A DNA stretch of 64,000 bases from Pyrus communis (lineage: Eukaryota; Streptophyta; Magnoliopsida; Rosales; Rosaceae). The notes beneath the pieces were generated by a model. The model was given only the letters and a program-made list of their open reading frames with translations. It did no database searches and had not been told where the DNA came from. The position numbers and the translations under genes were made by a program. Of the stretch, positions 47,270-59,390 are shown piece by piece (the stretch's first letter is position 1; every line of letters starts with the position of its first letter). The stretch lies in NCBI RefSeq assembly GCF_963583255.1, contig NC_084809.1, positions 873,001 to 937,000 on the forward strand. The letters run 5' to 3'.

Positions 47270-47680
47270 TCTTTATTTCATTAAGTGGGGTAGGCTATAT
47301 GAATTCTAAAATTTCATTGCGCTTAATTTTACGACAAGTCTTTTGTTAACTCCAAGTACTCCAAGTCTTTTCCTAGAATCTCTTTCGAAATCTTCCTAAG
47401 TCTCCATCTATCCTTTTTGCCCTCAGTCTTTGTCTCATAATCGCATGTTCTAACTGGAGTATCTGTGGCTTTTCGGTTCACATGTCCAAATCACCTTAAT
47501 TGATTTTCTCTCGTCTTATCTTCAATTGCGGTTACTCTTACTTTAACTCGGATATCCTCGTTCTTAATCTTGTCATTTCTCGTGTCCTCACTTATCCAAC
47601 GAAACATTCTCACCTCTGCTACTCTTATTTTTACTAATAGTAGACCAACGTAGTACAAGAATATAATTTTCCCTAACATT
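47270..47680 (-). mobile_element. 5'-truncated LINE (non-LTR retrotransposon) fragment
   Basis: The minus strand reads VAEVRMFRWISEDTRNDKIK, then NEDIRVKVRVTAIEDKTREN and QLR, the usual C-terminal stretch of plant LINE reverse transcriptases (MLRWMCGHTRKDKIRNEDI-type). Downstream the frame is broken by stops and continues to a CATTAAGTGGGG (plus-strand view) tail shared with the fragment at 13622. It is inactive. Confidence 0.8.
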
Positions 47681-48364
47681 TTTCTTTATAATAACATAAG
47701 TCACGAAATCTAACATATAGGCTTTAGAGCAACTGCACGTAAAAATGAAAATTACTTGCTTTCTCATGTTTGATAGCTTTAAAAAATAAGACAGTTATTT
47801 TATGAGAAACCGAAACCTTCAATTGAACTAGGGTTTCATTTTTCTTTCCAATGAAAAATCAAAGCAGGCATAAATTACACTTTATCATGATCAATATGCA
47901 CCCATTAACAAATTCAAATGCCACGGCAAATCAAGCCAAGTAGACCAAAACCTTCGTTTGCATTACCAACAACAGCAAAATAACGTATTCTGAAAAGATT
48001 GAAAATTTGCTCGAAAAGAGAAGATATGGGAAGTAATTTCCCATAATTTCCTTTCTTGCCAGCCCCCGCTCACAAATTTACAAACACGCAAATTTATCGA
48101 AACTGAGGCAGGTATTGGAAAACAAATAAAGTGGAAAATGCAGATGCAATATATTCATTCGGTGATGTTAAAGAGACTATATTTTAAATCATTTTTGTAA
48201 ACCATATGATATTCTGATAGATGTGATTGAACTTTTTTCTTTAAATTACTAAAAGAAGAGTATAACCATCAATCATCACATCATGTGATTTATTTTGATA
48301 TTCCTAGCATTTTATTATTGATTATTCGTATAGCTTGTGGCCTAATATATACATGTTAGGATCT

Positions 48365-48722
48365 GAGTACACTCGCTTTTGACATACACTTTGGCACTTA
48401 TTTTGTAGAGCTCATTTCGTAATGTATTTCAACGGTCCGAAACGTCTATATTTTATTCCATCATTCATAGATCATCCTTGCAAAAAATTCAACAAATCCA
48501 AAATTATTAAGGCATTCATTTATAGCGAAGAAAATTGACAATTACAGTTCAATAAAGTAAATACTAAATTTAATCCAATGGTCATATAGTTTCATATATG
48601 GGTATTATTACTAGACATGACCTTTGAGGTAAAACATAAACAATCGCGGTTGAATCATTAAAATATATATTACGGAGTAATCCCACAAAAAACATGTTTC
48701 AAAATGTGTGTCAAAAGTATGG
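48365..48722. mobile_element. MITE of about 360 bp with terminal inverted repeats (copy 2)
   Basis: The left end CTTTTGACATACACTTTGGC is mirrored by the right end (reverse complement ATACTTTTGACACACATTTT). Internal blocks CGTAATGTATTTCAACGGTC and AACGTCTATATTTTA correspond to those of the element at 3981-4341. Confidence 0.65.
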
Positions 48723-49009
48723 ACCTCGGATCCTAATCCTAAGAATATCGTGTCAATTGTCATGCATATCATATATTCAGGCTGAAATGCCGAGGTTACA
48801 ATCATATTCATTCAAAAAAATTCGGAATCTCGTCTATTTCAGTCAACAAATAGTAATGACACGTTAATAGTCAGAGTACCACAATCGGACAGCATCCTTG
48901 AAACCGATGATACTTTTACGACCTTTTCGCTGTTAAAGGAGTACGAAACACCGAATCTACTTTTGAAACACGAGTAATGTAGTACTATGATCCGACATGA
49001 AATCCTCGT

Positions 49010-49043
49010 ACAGATAGCAGGGCAAGCAGGGCAAGCAGGGCAA
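49010..49043. repeat. 10-bp triplicated unit in a 3' UTR
   Basis: AGCAGGGCAA occurs three times in tandem just downstream of the thymidylate kinase stop. On the complementary strand it reads as CCTGCTTGCC repeats. Confidence 0.8.
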
Positions 49044-49128
49044 CCTTGTTCACTGCTCATTGTGCCCGGAATCTGCATTCGACCTTCCAAAGATACTAGC
49101 GCTTCGCCCTTTCCGGAGAAGAAAAAAT

Positions 49129-51458
49129 TTAACCAGACCAGAGACATGAGAGGGGTTTCCCTTCTCGGCATGTTTTTATACAATCAAGTACCATCTCTTG
49201 CAACTGTTCCTCGACGTCCTCCATGGATGAACAGGTATCTATGATCTGCATCAAGCCAAAACAAAATTTTAACCTCTGCATAATATCCAAGTAATTCAAC
49301 TCACCTAGGAATTGTATACTTCAAGAGTAACAGTTGCGAACCAAACAATCTAGCAGTGTTGCAGGCTTAGTTGTTTTTGAACCGCTACTGCAATGAGTAT
49401 CCACAATATACGAAAATTACCAACTTGCAGCATCGCTCCAAGTTAAAATGTGTAAACCATCGTCAGATAATGACAGTCAAGCTATGCTCTTTGTGTACAA
49501 TCATTCAGGATGACATGCTCAAGATGGCATCACAACCGAGAACCGGAAGAAAATATCCAGGCTCTGTATTGAACTTCAAGAATGAAACAACAGACTACCT
49601 TCCAAGTGGGACTGCAGAGGACCTGATAGTTGTGACCAACCTTCTTCTGAAACTCAAGCTGCTCGTATCTCTCACCTCCATAGCCTCCTCTTTCGGCAGC
49701 TTTCTGACATTATATACATTCATACCTCACATCAAAAAATGGGAAAAAAGTTACAACGTCCATCTAATTTGCAGAATCCACCGTCCAGGTTAATCATTTA
49801 CAAGAACTAATATTATTTAAAAACTGAGGACCATGAGCCAACTTCACAACAGGAAAAATGTAACAGCTCTCATTTTATCAACAATCAATATCAGCATAGA
49901 TAAGAACCTTAAGATGTCAGGTTCCTCTATTTGAGAACCTATTGACTGTGCAAAATGCATATCCACTAAACTTCTTATGAGGGGCTGTTTGTACATCTTG
50001 GAAGATATGTCAGATCATATAGGTAACGAGAAATCACTGTAACCATGTTCAAAATTAGACATATAATCATGTAGGAATTAACTGAACCAACACAGCAAGA
50101 TTCAGAATTACAGAATATGGGCGTTTTTATTCACTAAAATTCACTGTAAACACTAGAATGGCTACATACTTCAGGGGGTATGTCAAGGTACACTACAAGA
50201 TCTGGAGCCAATAGCCCAATCTCCGGAGCCAGCAAAAGAACACCGCAATTTTTAAAATATCATCATAGAGAATATAAAGCTCTGTAGGGTAAAAACAAAA
50301 ATAAAGAGCACTTCCCCACCTTACACCATTCGATATCAAGTCCTTTGGCAGACGAAAAAGCCACCCCCGAATAAGAATAACGGTCAACAACAAGAGTGGT
50401 TCCACTTTTCAATTTGCTTTCCATCAACAATCTGCAGAGACATTATAGAAACAAGAACTGAACCACTTATTTCCTCGCCGTTAGCCATACAAAGGAAGTA
50501 ACTTTTGCTGCTTACATATCTACTTTAGAACTAAACCAACAATCAGAAGAAATGCAATCTCTCTTATTTCATTACATATTTTATCCATCAGTATGTTACA
50601 TTGGTTTCTCAACTCAACAGAAGCTGAAAACTATCACTAAGTGTATTGCCCTGACATCAGTTAAAACTAAACCAACAATCAGAAGAAGTGCAATCTCTCT
50701 TTCTCTCGTGAATATACAAAACCCCACAACAAAAAGAACAACACAACTAACCTCTTCTCCCAACGGTTGGCACTAAAGAGTAGATGGATTGTATGATCGT
50801 CCAGTTGTGATTCGTTGGAAAGATATGAAGATATCATTTTCCCAACACTAGTAGTTCTGTCAGGATACCGCCACAACTCAGCTGAATATCCTAACCTCTC
50901 CAAGTTTGTGACTAGTCTAGCAGACTGTGTCGTCTTCCCAAACCGATCCAAGCCTTCAAGAACAACCAAGGCACCTCTTGAATCCTCCTTTCCACCTCTT
51001 AGGCTACAGTTCTGATTTTTACCTTCCATCCGAATCCGCCTGACTAAAACCTTGCGAGCAAAGTATGATTGAAAACCCAATGACCTTCGTACTGCTCTGG
51101 CTCCAAAGTTCCTAGACAAGCAAAATGTACTCTATTAGATAACTTCCTCAACCTCAACCAATTTCGACCAATTTCCGAAGCCTACCATTCAACGTTCATT
51201 CTTGGTTACTCAAGTTCAAATTTTTCAATAATGGTTATACAACTATACATTTTTCAACATGGGAGGCTGAGAAATCGAAACCCGACTCAACAGTCACTAA
51301 GATGAACCAAAAACATACTATTTACAACAATTCTCTTCCTTAAATCGAAAACAGCAAAACATTATCTCCGGAAGTAAGTAAATACAACATGTGTAAAGAT
51401 TAAGAGTTACGAATTCTTACAAAGCCTTGCAAGCTGTAGGAAAAGAAGCATGGATCAT
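49129..51458 (-). CDS. Thymidylate kinase (dTMP kinase), about 260 aa, six exons
   Basis: Minus-strand exons: 51458-51421, 51111-50752, 50431-50320, 50229-50170, 49703-49599 and 49245-49129 (792 nt if all join as drawn). The enzyme makes dTDP from dTMP with ATP, essential for dTTP supply. Signatures: P-loop [12 protein letters not shown] (about residue 63), [54 protein letters not shown], and the LID-type [20 protein letters not shown]. It matches the Arabidopsis ZEUS1 (At5g59440) type. The ATG at 51458 gives [13 protein letters not shown] and then an Arg-rich run, consistent with organelle targeting; a second in-frame ATG (MEGKNQ) could give a cytosolic form. An upstream 5' UTR exon ends near 51602. 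Odd point: intron 3 ends in TG, not AG, before [10 protein letters not shown]. Confidence 0.9.
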
Positions 51459-51459
51459 G

Positions 51460-53319
51460 TCCCTTACAACCTACAACCTACAAACTGGAGATTTAACATA
51501 AAAAAGGAAAATAATTCACCAAAATTTATATGATAACTGTGAACAAAAATTGATCTTGGCTGAAGAAAAAAAAAAAATCACCCAGAAAAAGGAAAGATTA
51601 CCTTGAACGATTTGCTCTTCTGGGTAATCAGATTGTCTATACAAATGTCAGACAGAAATGACAACGAATTTAAAGTAGGAACTTGGGGGCCTGCGTGATT
51701 TCGCCGGCCAGTGAGGTATCCTTAGTGCGGGGAAGGGCGGCGGCGGGGGAGGTGGGTGAGGCCTAAGAGAGTGGCGGCAAGTGAGGTGAGAGTGATAGTC
51801 TTGAGGGTTTAAACTTTTTTTTGGTTTTTTTTTTTTTTTTTATTATTTTTTATCGAATGTGCTTTTGTTTTTTTAAAGAGTAATTTAGAATATGATTTTG
51901 CTGAAGTTTTGAGTTTTCTATATAAAATAGTTTATATAACTTCTCACATTAATTCTTGATATTTGAATAGATAGAAACTGGTCTCGAGTTTATTTATCAT
52001 TAATTATTTTGGTATTTTTGTTATTTTGATCTTTATTTAATATAGATTTTTCATAGAACAACCAAAGTGATTGATGGTAGACAAACTCAAGAACCACCTC
52101 TATCAATTTCAAATCTCATCGACCAAATAAAAAGTTATGAGCTCCTTAGGATGTGCTTGTAAAATTATTGAGAGTGATTTTAGAAAAAAAATGTTTTTGG
52201 ATTCCAAAAACACTTAAAATGTTTCTGGAATAAGCATCAATAATGTGTTTTTTCTAGAAAACACTTTAAGTACATTTTTAAAATTTACTTACATATTTAC
52301 TAAAAATTAATTTTAAAAATATTTTCATTAAAAACGTTTTCAGTAATATTAAAAGCACATTCAAACACACTATTTTAGATAAAGAGCCTTCTAAAAGAAA
52401 AAAAAAAATCACCCGCTAATCCGCTTCCATCAGCATAACCGCTAAATCAGATCCAACGGCTGAAATTCCAAACTTCGTGAAATGTCGGTTAAATTATATC
52501 CCATGGTGGCCACCTGTTTTAACCGATATTTAAATCAGAAGGCTTTAACAGTCAAGGCAGTCGGAGTGATATTATTTTTTTTTTTTGGAAGTCGTGCTCT
52601 TACTCTGCGGGAAAGAAAGAAACCTCGCATTCTTCAAGCTCGTCTTCTTCTTCGTCGCTTCGGGCGGGTACGGGTCGCGATCCAGTCACTGTTCAAGTCG
52701 GGTTTTCTAGGTTTTACTCACTCTGCACTCTCCACCCTTCGCAGTTTCTGCGTCTCATTGCTCTGAAGTGTTCTCGACCTCGATTTGTCATCGCGCAGAA
52801 GACTTCGTGTAATTTGATAGCAGGAGAGCTCTGGAACTCAAGTGGGCAGCTCAGCAATTACTACAGGTATTTTTCTAGGGTTTTGGATTACTTTCAATTT
52901 TGGGATTTTTTGTGCTTTATGTAGTTCAATTTTGTCGAATTAGTTGCTGTGCAAGATTTAGGGTTTTAATTCAATTTTGTCCAATTTTCACTTCTTGTGT
53001 AAAAATTGAGCTCTGGAACTTACCCATGAATGAATGTTACTGTTCTTAAACTTTGTGATGAATGTTTCTTCTTCGTCGGATTGTTCGTTCTCATTTATTT
53101 TTTATTTTTTTAAGATAATTTAAAATTAAGCTCTGCTAAGTTTCTTCTTCGTATGTGTTTTTTTTTGGTATCGAAAAGTAATAATTTTGGCGGTTAAATT
53201 GGAGAACTTGATTTTATTGCTCCTTCCTAAGCAACCTAGCTGACCCCTTTTTGTTTAACTGGAAAATCACTGTTATGGTATAAAGAATAGTGCTAGGAGA
53301 TTCTTTGAGATATTTGGTC
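51460..53319. other. Divergent promoter region of thymidylate kinase and GTE gene, with a MITE
   Basis: 51602-51800 looks like leader and promoter of the kinase, with a GC-rich GGCGGCGGCG patch. 52147-52380 is a MITE. From about 52580 a GC-richer leader for the bromodomain gene begins; a 5' UTR exon ends near 52866 (TACTACAG then GTATTT) and an intron runs to an acceptor near 53289. No further gene was seen. Confidence 0.55.
52147..52380. mobile_element. MITE of about 230 bp with terminal inverted repeats
   Basis: The left end GATGTGCTTGTAAAATTATTGA is answered on the right by the complement of TCAGTAATATTAAAAGCACATTC. Internal blocks GTTTTTGGATTCCAAAAACAC and TTTTCTAGAAAACACTTTAAG are also palindromic. 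A diverged relative may lie at 18010-18180. Confidence 0.7.
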
Positions 53320-56300
53320 ATGGCCAAGAAGAACAAGAACCCGGGAAGGGGAGGGTACTATGGCAGTGCTTTTGGGCAGGCTGGTGAATGCTCCGGTAGC
53401 TCAGGAAGAATCGACGCAGAAGTTACTGGCTCGGAGGATTCAAGTGCTCCGACGAGGAAATCTATTAGTTTGAATTCTAGTAACCGTGACAGTTTTGGTG
53501 TGCCCATACAAATTCTTCCCCTGTCAAACATGTTGTCATCAGAGAGGAAGGATTTGAAACATAGGTTGAATATGGAACTTGAACAGATACGAGTACTTCG
53601 GAAGAAAGTTGAAATGCATAGAACCAATGGTGTTGCAGTGTCCTCTTCTAGTGATATCATCAGCAATGGCCAGAATGGGCTGCATGTCGATAATTTTAGA
53701 AAGTCGTCCACAATGATTTCCGGGCCAGGTAAAAGACTGAATCCTGGGGCTTCAAAAGCACAGAAACGGAATCCGGGAACTTCTGGGAGGTTTGACTCGA
53801 GCACTGCTAGTGTGATTCTTATGAAACAATGTGAGGCACTATTGAAACGGTTGATGTCCCATCAATCCAGTTGGCTTTTCAATGAACCTGTTGATGTGGT
53901 GAAGTTGAACATTCCAGATTATTTCAATGTTATCAAACATCCAATGGACTTGGGTACGGTAAAGAGCAAGATAGCTTCGGGATCTTATTCAACCCCACTG
54001 GAGTTTGCTGCTGATGTCAGGATGACTTTCACCAATGCTATGACGTACAATCCACCACAAAATAAGGTCTATAACATGGCTGATACTCTTAGTAAATTTT
54101 TTGAAGTCAGGTGGAAAACCCTTGAAAAAAAACTGCCCAAGGCTGATTGCCAACAACCACCAACTAAATCTGGTCCTCATGAAGGCATAGAAACTCCTAA
54201 ACCATTACCCCCCTCAAAAAAGAGGACTATCACGTCAGTGCACAATGAAGTCAAGTCTGGGGCTCCTCAGCGAGTAATGACAACGGAGGAGAAGCTCAAT
54301 CTGAGCAGAGAGTTGGAGTCTTTGATTGGAGAAATGCCCTTACGCATCATTGATTTCTTGAAGGAACATAGTTCAAATGGAAAGGACTCTGGTGAGGATG
54401 AGATCGAGATTGATATTGATGTTCTAAGTGATGATACCTTGTTCACATTACGGAGGCTTTTAAATGAGTATTTGCAAGAGAAACAAAAGAACCATGTAAG
54501 GGCTGAACCTTGTTCAATGGAGGTATTAGCTCAACGTCAACTTTTTCCTATTCCTGAATCAAATAGAATAATAAAAACATAGTTTGTTGTCGCTATTATT
54601 GCAGCTTGTCAATGAATCAGGGTTGAGCAATTCATCCATGCAGCCATGTAAAGGTCATATGCTTCTTTATCTACTTGCATATATAAGTGCCGACTTCAGT
54701 TTTAGTTCCCCCCACCTCACGTATGTGCATTTGTAGGGAATGACCCGGCTGATGAAGATGTTGATATTGGTGGAAATGAGCCTCCTGTCTCAAGCTATCC
54801 TCCTGTAGAGATAGAAATGGATACTGGCCGTAAAAGTAGTAAAGCCATCAGCTCAAGCAGCTCCAGTGGTAAATTGATCCCATGTTTCTTTGTTTAGATC
54901 CTTCATATGTTCTGTTTCTTGACTTTTTGTCTGTGTTTTGGGTCTTCATAGGTTTCTGAGATTGTGTAGGGCTTGTTGAAGCAACTTTTTATTTCTCCAA
55001 TTTCATGCATTAAATTGTATCATCTTTTAGCTTTATTTAACGGAGGCGGAGAAAAAATTAGAGTAGGGCTTGTTGGAGTTGTTGGAGCAAATATAGTGTT
55101 CATGTTTTGACTTAAATTGAGGCCAACAAAGAAAAAAGGCTATGCATGCTTGTAAAAGAGAAATGTGATATTTTTTCCTGAGTTTCATAAACACTAAATG
55201 ATTTTGTATCTTGTGTATGCTTTACAGATTCAGATTCTAGCAGTTCTGAGAGTGAATGTGATGATGCGAAGGCCGGAAGTCTGGTAAATGAGCATAAGCT
55301 GGCTGAATTTTTATGTTAAATACATCAAATCAATTTGTGTACCTCTCATGATGGATGGTTTATGAACTATTATGCTGTGTGCTATTGAGTTTGTGTGGTA
55401 CAATAGTGTATGGTAGAGTGGTTTGACTGACGGACCTGACATTATACTTAATTCTTCTTCAGGTACCAGAAACTGTGGGTTCTGGAACTCATTTAGATGA
55501 AAAGACAACAATTGATAATCCCCTCGAAGGAAATCGTGAGTATCTTTTTAATAAAATTACATTCCTCCTTCCTTTCTCTAGGTGTTGCATGAAAAAAAAT
55601 TTATGTACAGTTTCCAGTCCATAAATGAGAAACACTGGGTGGGTCTAGAATAGTGTGCTTACTTATAGAAAATAATAGGGAATCTTTTGACAACGTCTTG
55701 GGCAGGAAATTAAACAGGATCATGAATAGAGAGGAAGCACCTTCCTGCTTAAAATAGAGATTAAAGTGTTTGGAAGAGTGTTTCATGTTTTCTGTTGCCA
55801 GATGCAGAACATCTGATCAACTCTTATTTATAATAAAACATGTTTTCGTTTATATATAATAAAAATGATCTCATTTATGCTGCCATCAGATCATTTATTA
55901 CCGTATATAGCTTAATGATGGGGCATGAAGAATTGTCAGTCATTTTAGTAACCATCTTGGTTGTACTCTACTAATGATGTGGTTTGGACTTCTCTGAAAT
56001 ATGATTGTATTTATGGATTTTGAATTACTTGTGGATCATTAAATTTTCTAATCCATGGGATCTTACAGATTCTGATAGTGGGTTGGATCAAGTTGAACCA
56101 AGTTCCCAGCAGAAGCCAAGTCCTGTTGAGTCAGATTGTTGCCAGCATGGTAGGCCAAAGAGTTAAACCAATATAAAGAAAAAAAAACAGTATTTGTTTG
56201 AAAAAATAGTAGCTATGCAGCCTATGCTGTTGGTTTTGTGGTAGCATCTCATAGTTCAATTCATCTCTAAAAAAATGTAGGAGACGGTGCTCCTCCAGAG

Positions 56301-57285
56301 AGGTCAGTCTCCCCCGAGAAGCAGTACAGGGCTGCTCTATTGAAGATTCGTTTTGCTGATACCATTTTAAGAGCACAAGAGAAAACACTTAATCAGGTGG
56401 GTTACAGAGTCACGCTACTTGTGTACTTACCGCATGTATGAATCCGTTTTGCTAGTATTCTACTCTGGATGTGATCCCGTGCAATTTGATCTGGCTGAGA
56501 TCAGGGTGATAAAGAAGATCCTGAGAAATTGCGGAGGCAGAGGGAGGAACTTGAATTGCAACAGAAGAAAGGTGGAGGTCTTTACGTTTAAAGTTTACTT
56601 TTCTGTTTGCATCAATTCCTTTGATGTGTGCATGTGTTGTATTGGGTTGGTGGCATAAAATTTTGCAACGAGTCCTTTAATTGCACACCGTGTTCACTGA
56701 CATCTCCGAGTTTATTAAACTGAAATGTCTGTTGGTTTAAATTAGCTTATTATGTTGCCACTATATGAGCAGAGAAAGCGCGGTTACAAGCGGAAGCTAA
56801 GGCTGCTGAGGATGCTCGAAGGCGAGCAGAAGCAGAAGCTGCAGCTGAGGCTAAACGGAAGAGGGAGCTTGAGAGAGAAGCAGCAAGGCAGGCATTGATG
56901 CAGGTAAATCGCGACACCTCCTCGTATGTTGCATAAATATACCCCTCTAGTGTATCTGGATTTTAATTGGGAAATTGTATGTGTACAGATAGAAAAGACT
57001 GTTGAAATCAATGAGAACTCTCGGTTTCTTAAAGATCTGGAGATGCTTAGAACTGCCCCTGCGGAGCAGCTACTGAGCTCTGTAGATGAAACGAGCCCCG
57101 ATCAATCGCAGGACGGCTTAGGCGGCTTTAAGTTTGGGGGGAGTAACCCGTTGGAACAACTTGGCCTGTACATGAAAGACGATGAAGAGGAGGAAGACGC
57201 GGATCCTGTAAGTAGTGTTCCTCCAAGCCCTGTAAACGCTTCTGTAAGTCCTGTAAACGATATAGAAGAGGGGGAAATTGATTAA
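53320..57285 (+). CDS. GTE/BET-family bromodomain transcription factor, 734 aa, ten exons
   Basis: Exons: 53320-54522, 54605-54653, 54737-54868, 55228-55283, 55463-55535, 56069-56149, 56281-56396, 56505-56571, 56773-56903 and 56989-57285 (2205 nt). The start [15 protein letters not shown] is the first ATG; the frame is open 30 nt upstream only from GTG. The single bromodomain (about residues 165-275) has [20 protein letters not shown] and the acetyl-lysine-binding Asn in [23 protein letters not shown]/extraterminal domain (about 325-400) has [20 protein letters not shown] and [20 protein letters not shown]. Then come a Ser/Asp-rich run, a charged coiled coil (about 575-640, [20 protein letters not shown]) and an acidic tail. 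This is the GTE8-GTE11 subgroup of plant BET proteins, which read acetylated histones and modulate ABA and sugar responses in Arabidopsis (family knowledge). Confidence 0.94.
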
Positions 57286-58637
57286 ATCGTTTGCTACTTT
57301 TGTACTCGTGGACGAACCAAGGAAGCACAAAATATAATATTTTGATAAGAAAAGAGGATTGAAAAAGAAGAAATGTCTGCGCACTTTTGTTGTTATTGCT
57401 TTCAACGAGGAATCCTACTGTTCGTGCGGTGTATGTAAGTTTTTCTCCGTCCCCAGGGGTACAAGGCTAGGGCTCATCTTTTGCATTTAAAACCATCTCC
57501 AATCTAAAGGACAAAAGTTACAAGTTAAAAACACATATTTGATTGTAAATTTTGTGGTGCAAGTTAGTAAACAAAGTTAAATTTGACTTTTAATCTTTTA
57601 AGCAGAGGCATTAAGCCGTCAAATCACAGTTAAACATAATTTTTGTATCTTTAGAGAAGGGCAAAGTCTCATTTGAGCATTAGCGTCATACTCAAAGATA
57701 AATATGACACTGCAGATAACGTCAAAGTTATATATGATTATAACGTTTCCAAATTATTGAGGAAAATTTGAGTTGAGCTTAAAGTGAAAAAATTATAACT
57801 TTCAATTGTATAACGGCATTTGGTCTATCAGACCGTGTGAGAGTTATTTTGTGACATAACGATTTAGAATAGGAAAACTTTATTTGGACCTATTTATTCT
57901 CTTTCTGCACCTAACTTATTATTTATTATCATGAAATTCCAAATGCGCTCAATAATTCTACCTACATCCAACAAGAATAAAAATAAATAAATAATTCAAC
58001 AATAGGCATCTTCAGACACCCTATCTCTCCAAACCTCAACCCGAAAGAAATTTATGTGAATTTTTTTTTTTTTGGCAAAATTCATGATAACATCAAAATT
58101 GTGATTCTACACATGAATCGTACACTCCATGGTCCAACAGAGTTAGATTTGAAAGGTCAGTGGAGTTCAAACATGTTAGAAGGATTGCGTGGAATAAGAA
58201 GTTGTAGTGTGGCCAGAGAAAAGTCGGGAGAGGGTTAATGATGGCTGAGATCTTTTGGGAATTTCATTGCGGGTGGTGAGGGAGGTGACGGCGGGGGATT
58301 AGGGAGGGATAGGATTGACGGTGGTCAGAGTTTTTAGTGCTATAAAAAAAATTATCGTTCATTTACATTTTGGACATAGAAAGGGTATTCTGGCCACATT
58401 CGAAATTTTAAGATTAAAAATAATACATTAGACGTAAAAAGAGGATAAATAGATCTGAATAAAATTTCACTTTGAACGAGTAGACAATAAATAGAGTTAG
58501 CGGTTCAAAAGGGCATCAAATTATTTTGAACTCTCGCCAACTCAAACGCAGTCGGTCCGTATAGAGAGTCACAGACCACACCAGTCGTTGTTTTCCGTGA
58601 TCTTCGCCGAAGCCCTTTGATTTCGTTTCCAGCTCAA
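57286..58637. other. Spacer between GTE and TLC genes
   Basis: GTE 3' UTR followed by AT-rich DNA. A GGTGGTGAGGGAGGTGACGG-like patch at 58270-58320 and repeats of low complexity are present, but no gene. The last 100 bp or so are the TLC gene leader. Confidence 0.5.
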
Positions 58638-59390
58638 ATGGAAACCCAAAACCCAATCCACTTCCCCCTCCCACGCCTCCCCATCTTCTTCCTCATGTTC
58701 TCCATCATCTACCTCATTGCCTACTTCATCGTCTTACGAACTTGGAGCCCCAAGATCCGACCCGAATCCTCCAGCTGCCTAATCTCCCTAGCCCACGGCA
58801 CCCCCGCCGTCCTCCTCTCCACTTACGCCATCCTCTCCGACCCCGCCACCGGATTCGCCGCCCCCAACACCCTTTTCCAGAACTCCGTCCTCGATTACAG
58901 CGTCGCCTACTTCCTCACCGACCTCCTCCACTACCTCGTCTTCTTCCCCAGCGACGTCCTCTTCATCGGCCACCACCTCGCCACGCTCTTCGTCTTCCTC
59001 ACCTGCCGCTACGTCGCCTCCCACGGCGCATTCGCCATTCTCTCCCTCCTGATCCTCGCCGAGGTCACCAGCCTCTGCCAGAACGTCTGGACGCTCGCCA
59101 ACGCCCGGAGAAGCGACTTGAAGTTTGCAGCTAAGGTGTATGATCTTTTGTGTCCTCCATTTTACATTTTGTATTCGATTGTCCGTGGCTTTGTGGGTCC
59201 GTATTTCGTGTACCGGATGGGGGCGTTTTACATCAGCGGCGCCGCCGACCGATTGATTCCGCGGTGGGTTTGGGTTTCTTGGATTGTGGTGGTGGTGGCC
59301 GCCATTTCTGTCAGCATTTTGTGGATTTCCAATCTCTGGGTGGAATTGTTTAGAGCCAGGACTGGCGAATTGGAAAAGAAAACTAGATAA
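58638..59390 (+). CDS. TLC-domain membrane protein, 250 aa, single exon
   Basis: The ATG at 58638 (METQNPIHFPLPRLPIFFLM) is preferred over the non-ATG extension to 58617. Six or seven membrane segments are visible, for example LPIFFLMFSIIYLIAYFIVL, a segment around VLDYSVAYFLTDLLHYLVFF, HHLATLFVFLTCRYVASHGA, and VWVSWIVVVVAAISVSILWI near the end. The TLC (TRAM/LAG1/CLN8) core contains DLLHYLVFFPSDVLFIGHH with the paired His. It is the At5g14285 type, which is not the ceramide-synthase LAG1 group; function is unknown, with lipid sensing or transfer a family guess. Codon use is odd: the first 480 nt use C at nearly every third position, then switch sharply to ordinary AT-rich codons near 59130. 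Confidence 0.9.
   Translation: METQNPIHFPLPRLPIFFLMFSIIYLIAYFIVLRTWSPKIRPESSSCLISLAHGTPAVLLSTYAILSDPATGFAAPNTLFQNSVLDYSVAYFLTDLLHYLVFFPSDVLFIGHHLATLFVFLTCRYVASHGAFAILSLLILAEVTSLCQNVWTLANARRSDLKFAAKVYDLLCPPFYILYSIVRGFVGPYFVYRMGAFYISGAADRLIPRWVWVSWIVVVVAAISVSILWISNLWVELFRARTGELEKKTR

Larger units (their letters stand above)
42488..49128. other. Large AT-rich spacer
   Basis: No gene that I can support. It contains TACA and TA microsatellites (43366-43400 and 43540-43562), a LINE fragment (47270-47680) and a MITE (48365-48722). A possible acceptor (GTAACAG before GGCTTGATC at about 44791) followed by a GC-richer patch could be a distant 3' UTR exon of the DUF copy 2 gene, but this is unproven. 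The end includes the thymidylate kinase 3' UTR. Confidence 0.55.

Noticed and set aside
53290..53319. Start of the GTE protein at 53290
   Set aside because: That codon is GTG; the first ATG in frame is at 53320 and gives the usual MAKKN-type start.
58742..59134. 130-codon Pro/Arg/His-rich frame on the plus strand and an antisense Glu/Val-rich frame
   Set aside because: Shadow frames of the C-ending codons of the TLC gene.
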